Part shown: positions 55,919 through 64,000 of the stretch, piece after piece
Position numbering within the stretch: the first letter of the stretch is position 1
How the letters are laid out: each line of letters begins with the position of its first letter
Assembly: GCA_021030905.1 (NCBI GenBank)
Contig: JAGFMI010000016.1
Location: 496,001-560,000 of the forward strand
Origin: Pyrenula massariospora
Lineage: Eukaryota > Ascomycota > Eurotiomycetes > Pyrenulales > Pyrenulaceae
Length of the DNA: 64,000 nucleotides
Direction: 5' to 3'
Translations under genes and position numbers: made by a program
The notes under the pieces: model-generated
Told to the model about the DNA's origin: nothing
Seen by the model: only the letters and a program-made list of their open reading frames with translations
Database searches by the model: none

Positions 55919-57980
55919 TCAATCCTGATCATCGATGTCACCAGTGTCCACACTAACCCGTGTATTACAGTCAATCACGCTACTATCCGGCGTGCCGTCC
56001 TCGTCCTGTGTACTTGAGCTTGGGGTGTATTGAAATCCATCGACCACAACAATATCTGCACCCAGTTCTTCCTCATACCTTGGTGGTGGTGGCCCTTCGG
56101 AGCCTGTGTCGCTACGGTAACTTGGCAAAGTTTGCGTTCTTGCTGTGCTTGCCCACCCGCTTGACTCAGCCGTAGTCGAAACTGAGGAGAGAGATGAAGC
56201 CGCCGCGTACCGTGGCTGATTTGCTCGATGGTGGAGCCGCGCTCTTCCTTCCTCAGCGCTCATCATGTCTCCAGCTATCTCATGCGCGAGTCTGAGAGCC
56301 TTGATCTCACCTTGCATTGCGTCCTCCAGTACACCCTCTTGTTCTAGGACCAGGGCCCGTTTTTCGTCATAGTCACAGGTTCTGGACATTTGCCGGCGAA
56401 AGATGCCGTGTTCCCAGAATTGCCTCCAGCGGTGTCTAGCCGCTGCTCGCCGATACATTCGGCGATTGTGGCGTTCTTCACGGCGAGCCAGACGCTCAGC
56501 ACGACGACGGGGGTCTGCAAAGCAGCCGGTTCGGAATGCTCTGAAGATTGAACCGCATATGATGGCGACCAGGACAATGACCAGAATATTCCGGATTTCG
56601 TGACGAAGATGAGGGGGGTGATGATGGTCGTGTGGTGGGTGGTGGCGGTGAGGCCGATCTTGCTGCTGTACACTAGCTGGCTGGATGGGTGGAACCGGTG
56701 GTGTAGGTGGGATGGGCGGGGTAGGAAGGATTGGAGAAAACGGAGCAAGCGGTTTCACAGGAGGGGCCACAGGAACTGGAGGGACAATGGGAATGTTTGT
56801 GCTTTCATGGTAGGGCCGTCCAGGGGGAGACGGTCGCCGGTGGTGAGGTGTAATCGAATCAGCATCTTCTAAAGGATCAACGTCTGGGAAAATCGGTGGA
56901 GGTCTAAAAGATTGCTCAAGGCGATTTTGTCTCCATGGCGCGGAAAGAGCAAAGATCTCCTTGCATTGCGTCCTGGTGGGAGCAGTGCCGTGGAGTTTTG
57001 CAGATATTATGTGGACAAGCTCCGGAATTCTGTTCAAAACGCCTTGAACAGCACAGCTGATACTGTGGCATCGATGTCTGGGACGCTTGCACTGGCCATC
57101 CGTGAGCTCGTGAACGTGAGCTAATTTCTGCTGGATAAGTCCTTGAATCTCATGCTCTTGAAATTGAAGCCTCTCAATTTCATGTAGCTCTTTGCTCAAT
57201 TCGTTGGCATGGGTTGGAAATTTAAGGTCAGATTCCACTAGTTTCACTCGTTCGCCAACGCTTGGATCGGCCCATTGGTTGACAAACTGGTCATCATGAG
57301 AGATTTCGAGGGGTTCACGGACCAAACGGAGGAATTCTAAGTCTTTATGCCTCGGTCTAAAGGAAACTGTAAACCCTGAGGGAGAGTCGGTTGCATCTTG
57401 GCCAATCCGATGGATGATGAAGGACAATATTTGAGCAGTGGCCACATGCTTGTGATCTTTGTTGTGATCTTTGGTAGTTGTATTGATGCAAGAGGACTGC
57501 CATGATGCTTCGAGGGTCTGATGGCCTTGCCCGTTTGTCGAGATGGTATCGACAAGCCCGTTATCCCAGCCATTCAGACCGTCCCAAGTCTGGGAAAGCT
57601 GATGACCGTTTAGAAGGACCTTTGTAGATTGACAGAGCTCTCCAGAGTTTGTAACACCGAGATCAAAAACCTGTGGTACATGTCAATTAGCCTGAACTCC
57701 CAAAAAGATGCAGGTTGAGCGGACCAAGTTCTCGTCGGCATCTGCAACGCATCCTCGGCAAGGCGTTTGGAATCTGATAGTTGCCTCATTCCCATCTAGG
57801 TGTGATTAGTTGTAGGACCACAAATTGACAATGGCATGACACACTTCGTTGGAAATAAATACTATTTTCTTCAAGGTCTAATGATTTGACAGAGAGAGAC
57901 TGAGAAGGAAGAGGAAAGGCGGAAGCGAGGGTGGGCCACCACCAGGCAGCAGTTTTAAGCAGAAGACGCTTCATTGCCAT
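55919..57980 (-). CDS. Unrecognised single-pass membrane protein with signal peptide
   Basis: Exons 57980-57845, 57795-57725 and 57670-55919 give 652 residues. The N-terminus (MAMKRLLLKTAAWWWPTLASA) is a signal peptide; about 400 luminal or extracellular residues follow. They include a CRGCVADADENLVFDLGV segment completed by splicing (a cysteine pair then a beta strand), NGHQLSQTWDG, and a proline-rich stalk (about 364-400) leading into a His/Pro-rich run (PHRHHPPHDHHHPPH). One membrane helix lies at about 430-448. The cytosolic tail starts with an Arg-rich stretch (RRRAERLARREERHNRR) and ends in Ser/Tyr/acidic sequence with PPPPRYEEE. This layout resembles a wall-stress-sensor-like or metal-binding surface protein, but no family was identified, so function is left open. 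Confidence 0.82.
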
Positions 57981-58561
57981 CTGTCATAAATAGTGGGGAT
58001 TATTCTACTCACACCCTCACCACATGGTCTTAATTTTGGCCACGAGCTCAAAGGGAGCCTGGGCCGCGAGAAGGACGAACAGAAGATGGGAAAGGTGGCG
58101 AGAGAAATACTGGAGCCTTGGAGGAATACTCTGTTGTTTAGTCGTCGTCAGCTAGCGAGGCACATTCGCTCGGTGGCTTCTGCCAAGCTGCCCGGAGCCC
58201 CTGGAAGGTCGACCCCCAGGCGCCCCATCACCGTCATCCTCTAAGCCTCCCCCACTATCACCACCCAACCATTTGCAGCTGTCGATGCAAAACAAAAAAG
58301 GTACGCACGCAAGAGACCCACTCCTTCAGAAACCCTCACGCGTCGTTCATGCATATACACATCCTCAGCACGTCTTCGCATCATCTCCGTTAGCGCTATC
58401 CATCTCCTCACTCCTCACCTTCTCCAGCTTCGCCCGCCCTAGCAAGACCCTCGCTCCGGGTTTCACCTATTCGGGCCCGAAGAGTGCGCGACTAGACCAC
58501 ATCCTGACCGACCTTAAAATCCTCATCTAGCGCTGCGAGCAGTGCTCTTACGATATACGCA
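57981..58561. promoter_or_regulatory. Divergent promoter and LSM4 leader
   Basis: 581 bp between divergent starts. One ACGCGT is at 58338-58343. An 85-codon frame at 58273-58530 lies in what is probably the LSM4 5' untranslated region and has no domain. Confidence 0.5.
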
Positions 58562-59078
58562 ATGGTGAGTTGCATACCGTCATGCTTGTCTGCAGGTCAA
58601 TGTGCTCAATTGCTAGCTCTAGGATGTCGCTGATAGGTTGTCGTCTAGCTCCCCTTGGGGCTGCTCACCGCGGCTCAAGGGCATCCCATGCTCGTTGAGC
58701 TCAAGAACGGCGAAACCCTGAATGGCCACCTGGTCAATTGCGATACATGGATGAACCTGACCCTCAAGGAAGTCGTACAGACCAGCCCTGAAGGCGACAA
58801 ATTCTTTCGGCTTCCAGAGGTCTACGTGAGAGGCAACAACGTGAGGATGCCGTCTGTACACTCGATGATCTGGGAGCTAATACTTTCACCTTCAGATCAA
58901 ATATCTCAGAGTGCCCGAAGAGATTATTGATCTTGTCCGGGAACAGCAGCAGAATCAGAACGCGCCGAGTCGTGGACGAGGTGGTGGGCAGCACCGCGGA
59001 GACGGCGCTGGACGAGGAGACAGAGCTCGTGGAGGTGGCCGCGGAGGACGAGGCCGTGGCCGAGGCAGAGGAGCTTAA
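58562..59078 (+). CDS. LSM4: U6 snRNA-associated Sm-like protein Lsm4
   Basis: Exons 58562-58564, 58649-58840 and 58896-59078 give 125 residues. The first coding exon is only the ATG, followed directly by GTGAGT. Splicing yields M-LPLGLLTAAQGHPMLVELKN, the exact Lsm4 start. Sm1 (NGETLNGHLVNCDTWMNLTL) and Sm2 (VYVRGNNIKYLRVPEE) motifs are intact, and the C-terminus is an RGG/GRG-rich tail. Lsm4 belongs to the Lsm1-7 ring (mRNA decay, P-bodies) and the Lsm2-8 ring (U6 snRNA). The Gly/Arg tail is normal for the family and promotes P-body assembly. Confidence 0.95.
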
Positions 59079-59515
59079 GAAGAATCATACGCACGACCAT
59101 CTTATCCGAGATACCCAGACTAGAGCCTACCACAAGGAGCCGTTGAGAGTTCCCTCAGGACAAGTTTGCAAGCTCCGCAATACGTCAGATGCCAGTGGCA
59201 TTTAGGCACTCAAAAACGTTCTCCCAGACAATTTCATTCATGAGATCTACATCTGCGCCTCCTGAACTAGGGCCTAAACCAAAGATTGGAACTGTCAATC
59301 GATGCGTAAGCACTATAGCCGCAAATCGCTCTAAAGGCTCCGAGACGTGAATTGTTCTTGTATGTAGAGAGAACTACCATCCACTTCATCTTCCTCCCTC
59401 AAGCTCTTAGCGCTGCACGCGGAACGGATTCCGCCAAAGCTTTTAGCCCCTAAAACTTGAAGTTTAATCCACCTTACTTGATTGATAGTGTTAGAACACA
59501 TCTTTCCAACATGCA
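59079..59515. other. Short tandem intergenic region
   Basis: 437 bp between LSM4 and the PPR-like gene, same orientation. No gene or repeat is seen. Confidence 0.5.
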
Positions 59516-61615
59516 ATGCCATTTCGGTCTCTGCCGGCAGGAAATATTATTACTTGCCGAAGCCAGTCTATCATTGGGGTTCATTCACTTACCGGAAGAT
59601 TTGGCCATGTCAGTCCTCTCCGGTCACGTGTACCAGGATGTGGAAGATATCAGCAGATTGACACACTAACAAAGCGCTGCCTGAGTCCTTTCCATGACGA
59701 GAGAGCCCAGGCGGAACCCCCAATTGTCGACTCTTCTCAGGCATCACCAGATGAGACTAAGCTGAAAGGGACGTTCCATGACACCAATGCTATCAGTGGC
59801 CGTAAATCTTCGCGACGAACCCTGCGGGAAGATCTTAATTCATTCCCCAAAATTCAGTGCAATGATCCTTACGGATTCAATGCGGAGAGTCATGAACCCC
59901 GAAGAAAGTTCTACGATTCTTTCACGAACTCGGTGACTAAGCAGCCTCACAACATCCCCGTGCCCGAGTCTGACCGAGAAAAGCTTTCAAGCTCAGATCT
60001 CGAACGGCGTTTATACAACAAACCTAGCGACTCCGATTTTAGCTCTTCGGGTGAACATCTCCTGAGCGCGAGTGGTTATGAGTTTCAGTATTCGCGTAAG
60101 TATTGGTCGCCGGGCAAGTCCGGTTCCTCCTTTCGATCAGCACCTCTGTTAACAAATGTAGCCGAAACCTCTACAAGTAAGGTACGGGTTCAAGACCCCG
60201 TCAACCATGCCCAAGAAAATGGCGATGTTCCAATCTCTTTGTTTGCCCCAAAGCACAATCTGGGGAAGGAGATGGAACCAACGGCAAAGACCAAAACCCA
60301 TGTGAGGGCTGGTGCACCAGCAACTGCCGGGCATTACGTTCGCTTGATTAAAGCTCAAGCTGAAGCTCCCCAATACGGCTCAGCTCAAGCTGTTCCGAAG
60401 ATCTTCCAGCAGATGCAATCGGCAGGTGTTGAAATAGCTTCCAGCCATTTGCACGCTGCTTTGAAGGTTCTCGCAGTCCACCCTGACTACAATCTCCGCT
60501 CAGAAGTAATGGAGAAACTTCGGGAAAACAACATAGCTCTCTCCGCTAAAGGCCAGCAAGATTATATTACAGCATTAATCCGCGAGCGACAATTTGAGCT
60601 CGCCATGGACGCGATCGAGCAGGTGAAATCTAGTGGTGGTAAAGTTGAAACCTGGATCAAATTAATGTTGATGTACTGCCTTTGTGAAGTAGAGGAATAC
60701 GAAGCTGCATTGGAGATTTTGCGATCTCTCCCCACGACCGATCTACATACTTCCCTTCGTGCCTGGCACCATCTTCTCGGCGAAGCAAGCTCTGCACAGA
60801 ACCATGAGGTGACATCCCAGATATGGACTCATCTCAGCGGCAAGGACTGTTTCAATCCTTCCAGCGGGATCTGCCATGACGTTCTTGCAACGGCAGCACG
60901 CACTGCTGACGTCGACCTTGCTACTGAAGTCTTCAGTATCCTTGGCAAACGGGGAGACCAAATAACATTATACGAATATGAATATCTTCTTGACGCATAC
61001 GTCAAAAGTGGAAACGGCGAGAGCGCCTTTCGTCTCCTAGTGGCTTTATCACAATCAAATCTGGAAGTGGAGGATAGCTCGACACGGTCTCTGGTGACTC
61101 TTCTCCAAAATAATGACATATTCGGCCCCGACGAAGCCTGGGAGTTCCTCTGCTCAATCACCACCGACCTGATCACGCAAGGCGCTTCAGGTGCTCCCAC
61201 AGCAGCCGTAAATGCCATTATCGAAGCTTACGTCGAGCAGCGGGACTCCCATGCCGCCTTCCAAACCCTGCAGAACATCAACAAAGTTTCTTCCTCGAAG
61301 CCCAATCTACGCACTTTCAACCTTCTCTTGAAAGATGCGTTCAATAATCAAGCACTGCGCTGGGTGACCAACTGTCACACCTTGATGCAGACCGCCGGCG
61401 TGACTCCAAACAGCACCATTTATGAGCTGTCGATGCTGACGGCAGTGGCAGCTGGTGCGTACAGGCAGGCCCTGAGTTTTCTGTCTGAGATGAAGGAGAC
61501 GGGTGGTAGCTTGTCGAGAGATGCTTTCGAGGCTTGCGAGGAGATGCTGGATAGTGTGGAGGATGTTTGGGCTATGAGGTTGCGAGAGCAGGTTGAAGCA
61601 TGGTATCATCGTTGA
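59516..61615 (+). CDS. Pentatricopeptide-repeat-like protein, probably mitochondrial
   Basis: Single exon, 699 residues from the ATG at 59516. The first 55 residues contain many Arg and Ser and no acidic residue (MPFRSLPAGNIITCRSQSII), fitting a mitochondrial presequence. Residues about 55-280 are low-complexity. From about 285 to the end there are repeated helical pairs of about 35 residues with PPR-like spacing: AVPKIFQQMQSAGVEIASSH, YEAALEILRSLPTTD, DLATEVFSILGKRGD with LYEYEYLLDAYVKSGN, and NLRTFNLLLKDAF. PPR proteins bind organellar RNA and act in processing or translation. The specific target is unknown. Fungal PPRs are degenerate, so other helical-repeat families cannot be fully excluded. 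Confidence 0.8.
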   Translation: MPFRSLPAGNIITCRSQSIIGVHSLTGRFGHVSPLRSRVPGCGRYQQIDTLTKRCLSPFHDERAQAEPPIVDSSQASPDETKLKGTFHDTNAISGRKSSRRTLREDLNSFPKIQCNDPYGFNAESHEPRRKFYDSFTNSVTKQPHNIPVPESDREKLSSSDLERRLYNKPSDSDFSSSGEHLLSASGYEFQYSRKYWSPGKSGSSFRSAPLLTNVAETSTSKVRVQDPVNHAQENGDVPISLFAPKHNLGKEMEPTAKTKTHVRAGAPATAGHYVRLIKAQAEAPQYGSAQAVPKIFQQMQSAGVEIASSHLHAALKVLAVHPDYNLRSEVMEKLRENNIALSAKGQQDYITALIRERQFELAMDAIEQVKSSGGKVETWIKLMLMYCLCEVEEYEAALEILRSLPTTDLHTSLRAWHHLLGEASSAQNHEVTSQIWTHLSGKDCFNPSSGICHDVLATAARTADVDLATEVFSILGKRGDQITLYEYEYLLDAYVKSGNGESAFRLLVALSQSNLEVEDSSTRSLVTLLQNNDIFGPDEAWEFLCSITTDLITQGASGAPTAAVNAIIEAYVEQRDSHAAFQTLQNINKVSSSKPNLRTFNLLLKDAFNNQALRWVTNCHTLMQTAGVTPNSTIYELSMLTAVAAGAYRQALSFLSEMKETGGSLSRDAFEACEEMLDSVEDVWAMRLREQVEAWYHR

Positions 61616-61913
61616 AGTGGCGGGCAAGGTCATGACTGCCTAGTATAGTGCTCTAAAAAGAAATCGCTGGCGGGCGGATAACAAAGATGGGATGGTAGAA
61701 AGCGCTCTACAAATAAGGCTTGCATATAGCTAGAGATTCGGGATCTGACGCAGTGTCCTGCAATACGTGGTATAAACAAGTACTCTTCAAAATAGGGTTA
61801 TCTCTATTTTTTACTCTTAAGCATACCTGAATGGACCTCAAATTGGTCACGACGAGCTATACACATCCGAATATCTGTCACAGACGAACCCACCCATCTC
61901 ATCCCCCAGCCAA

Positions 61914-63605
61914 TCACCCCAAAACCCCAACAGGATACGCCTTGGGAATATTCCCCCGATCCGGCACAATCGTGGGAACTTCCCGATACCCTCCCCCCGG
62001 CACCTCAACGATCTTCTCCGCCCCCGCCGGCATCCTCCTCCTCCCCTGCACCCCGCCCATCTCCTCGATCGCCCTCGCCACCCTCAACAGCTTCCCTTCC
62101 TCCCACGGCCGCCCCAGCATCTCCATGCCCACCGGCACCCCTCGCGGCGCATCGCCGGTCGCCGGGGAGAAGCCGATCGGCACGGTGACGACGGGGAGGC
62201 CGGTCAGGGCGGCGAGGATGCCGTTGCGGCCGGATTGGCTGGGGGCGCCGATCCTGATGACGAGGTTCTTTTGCTCCGGGTAGAGGAGCGCGTCGAGGGA
62301 GTTGGAGGCGAAGGTTGCGAGGAGGGTGGTTTTGAGGGAGGAGATGCGCTGGAGGGTCGAGGCGTAGGTGCTGTTTGCGGTTGAGGAGCGGAGGGCGTTG
62401 GTGACGTAGGGGTACTGGGAGGGGATGACGAGGAAGGAGGAGGTGTTTTGATAGAGGGCTGGCATTGATTTGGGGACGGTGGGGGATTGGATTAGGTTGG
62501 GGGACTGGAGGTATGAAGATAGACCTTCGCGGTATTCGAATTGCTGGACGTCGAGGTTTGCTGAGATGGCGGTGGCGTTGTAGGTCGCTGTGTCGTTTAT
62601 AGGGATGATGGTTGCGCCAGCGGCGGTGAATTTAGCGAGCATTGCCGACATGGCGTTGTTTACGGGCGTGGTTTCGTTGCTAGATGTGCGGTTGAAGAAA
62701 CCTTCTAGTACGCCGAAGCGCATTCCGCGTAGGGAGCCAATGCTACCAGCAAGATCGGCGGTGTAATCATGGCCTATGGATGACGGTGGCGCAAGAGCAG
62801 TGATATTGTCTGCTGGGTCGTATCCAATACCGGCCATCACCGTCAACGCAATAGCCAAATCATGGACGCAACGACCAATAGCACCGACGGCGTCTTGTGT
62901 GTAGGAGATCGGGATAACGCCCGCGCGTGTGATAAGGCCGCGAGTTGGGCGGAAGCTGAAGAGATTATTTGCGCTTGCTGGGCTGCGGAGGGAGTTGACG
63001 GTGTCTGTTCCTGTGCCGAAGACTGCAAGAGACGCGGCTACAGCGGCACCTGTACCACCGGAGCTTCCTCCAGGTGTGCGAGCGTGATCGTACGGATTGA
63101 TGACTTGGCCCCCGAGGGACGAGACAGAGAGGCCTTCCAGGGCGAGCTCGTGTAAAGAACTCTTTCCAAGAATGATCGCTCCCTCGCGCCTCAATGCGGC
63201 GGTGGTAGGGGCATCCTGCTTTGGTCGATTGTCCTTCAAGGCCAAGCATCCACCCGTTGTGTTCAAACCCTCGGCATCATAATTATCTTTCAAGAAGACC
63301 GGAATGCAGAAGAGACGCCCCGTGGCATTTCCACCAGCGATTTGATTGTCCTTTTCGTCGGCGATATGTAGAGCATCGGGCTGTAACGAGACAATGGCAT
63401 TAATGGATGGGTTGATAGCTTCTATCCGCGCGAGAAAGGATTCAAGGACGCCTCGGCATGTTGTGATACCAGAGAAGAGAGCATTATGAATTGAAGATAT
63501 TGTAGCTTCGCGTACGTCAAAAGCTGTTTGAAGAGTTGCTTGCTGTTGAAGGGTGCTTTGCAAGAAGAATACAACAAAGAGCCAAAGAGTTATTAACCGA
63601 TGCAT
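61914..63605 (-). CDS. Secreted amidase-signature family enzyme
   Basis: Single exon, 563 residues. A signal peptide is clear (MHRLITLWLFVVFFLQSTLQ). The amidase-signature triad is intact: K106 in VFLKDNYD, S181 in PGGSSGGTG and S205 in DTVNSLRSPA. The spacing K-75-S-24-S equals that of known members. The loop reads TDTVNSLR rather than the usual TDTGGS/GNS form, so the glycine next to the nucleophile is valine; this variant may mark a fungal extracellular subgroup (inference). Several NxT/S sites fit secretion. It hydrolyses an amide bond; substrate unknown. Codons in the 3' half are strongly GC-ending and differ from neighbouring genes. Confidence 0.93.
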   Translation of the reverse strand: MHRLITLWLFVVFFLQSTLQQQATLQTAFDVREATISSIHNALFSGITTCRGVLESFLARIEAINPSINAIVSLQPDALHIADEKDNQIAGGNATGRLFCIPVFLKDNYDAEGLNTTGGCLALKDNRPKQDAPTTAALRREGAIILGKSSLHELALEGLSVSSLGGQVINPYDHARTPGGSSGGTGAAVAASLAVFGTGTDTVNSLRSPASANNLFSFRPTRGLITRAGVIPISYTQDAVGAIGRCVHDLAIALTVMAGIGYDPADNITALAPPSSIGHDYTADLAGSIGSLRGMRFGVLEGFFNRTSSNETTPVNNAMSAMLAKFTAAGATIIPINDTATYNATAISANLDVQQFEYREGLSSYLQSPNLIQSPTVPKSMPALYQNTSSFLVIPSQYPYVTNALRSSTANSTYASTLQRISSLKTTLLATFASNSLDALLYPEQKNLVIRIGAPSQSGRNGILAALTGLPVVTVPIGFSPATGDAPRGVPVGMEMLGRPWEEGKLLRVARAIEEMGGVQGRRRMPAGAEKIVEVPGGGYREVPTIVPDRGNIPKAYPVGVLG

Positions 63606-64000
63606 TTTAAACCTCTTCTAAAGAAGAACGGACGGCAGAAAGGGATTACGCAAACGCAAGATACATAGTTTCAGAGACAGGAAATCTCAATACTTATTTG
63701 TCTCTACAGCTCTAACGTTAAAATAAACTCTCTATGCTACAATAGTAAATGATGCATGTCTAGATCGTTGATAGCGGGCACGATGATCGATGTCGGTAGA
63801 AGAATTCTCGGCTATGCTAGACACTGGAGACGCGTAGGGCGCTGCAGGATCTGGCTCAGGAACAGCCCCAGAATTGGCATTTTTTGCGATGCTCCTCACT
63901 ACGTCACCAGGCGCCCTTCGCCCTAACTAATACAGGAATGTCCAAGGTTAGAATTATGATAAGCTGCTTATTTATTTCTACCTCCACTAAAAAGGAGCAT
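63606..64000. other. Amidase upstream region to window end
   Basis: No gene is supported. It is ordinary sequence, mildly AT-rich just before the start codon. Confidence 0.5.

Noticed and set aside
1-64000. CRISPR arrays, bacterial operons or prophage features
   Set aside because: The window is spliced fungal nuclear DNA; the repeats seen are satellite and LTR types without spacer structure.

Overview
The window is nuclear DNA of a filamentous ascomycete (Pezizomycotina). Genes carry many short introns (about 46-60 bp, GT-AG), the gene set is typically fungal (DASH subunit Ask1, a UvsD/Rad26-type ATRIP, a Dal5-family permease, Lsm4, Exo70, a LIM-RhoGAP), and a 6.5-kb AT-rich block carries the transition signature of repeat-induced point mutation (RIP). 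The class cannot be fixed from the sequence; AT islands of this kind are common in Dothideomycetes and Leotiomycetes.

Layout. 1-1204: 3' part of adenylyl-cyclase-associated protein CAP. 2932-4869: a TOG/CLASP-like protein with a hydrophobic N-terminus. 4870-17813: a 13-kb gene-free island made of a degenerate satellite, two solo LTRs of one family in opposite orientation, a complete but RIP-destroyed Ty3/gypsy retrotransposon (6327-13028) inserted into the second solo LTR, an 89-bp tandem repeat and unassigned sequence. 17814-21664: LIM-RhoGAP. 23003-24143: small membrane-anchored fungal protein, divergent from ASK1 (24648-26055). 26614-28175 La protein, 28621-29786 short-chain dehydrogenase, 30889-32349 peroxisomal thiolase, 32818-35279 Hsp110 and 37578-39137 CDP-diacylglycerol synthase all lie on the minus strand. 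40287-42414 (minus) and 43250-44726 (plus) form a divergent pair: a Dal5-family transporter and a TauD/TfdA dioxygenase. 45901-48344 ATRIP; 48637-50538 Exo70 (minus); 51148-53532 cytosolic-type phospholipase A2; 53715-55178 cyclin Ctk2 (minus); 55919-57980 an unrecognised single-pass membrane protein (minus); 58562-59078 Lsm4; 59516-61615 a PPR-like protein; 61914-63605 a secreted amidase (minus).

How genes fit together. Most are unlinked housekeeping genes (actin and Rho signalling, kinetochore, RNA maturation, exocytosis, lipid synthesis and turnover, DNA damage checkpoint). The one convincing functional pair is transporter plus 2-oxoglutarate dioxygenase, which suggests uptake and desulfonation of an organosulfonate. 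Short regulatory motifs fit three genes: a heat-shock element upstream of Hsp110, two MluI cell-cycle boxes upstream of ASK1, and one oleate-type hexamer upstream of the thiolase.

The most informative region is the AT island. The two 174-bp LTRs of the dead element align without gaps and, by hand count, differ at 58 positions that are all C/T or G/A. The polarity of the differences flips inside the LTR. Target-site duplications and an empty site in the sister solo LTR give a relative chronology: satellite, then solo LTRs, then gypsy insertion, then RIP, then small tandem duplications inside the RIP-mutated DNA. Exon boundaries were worked out by hand from splice signals and reading frame.
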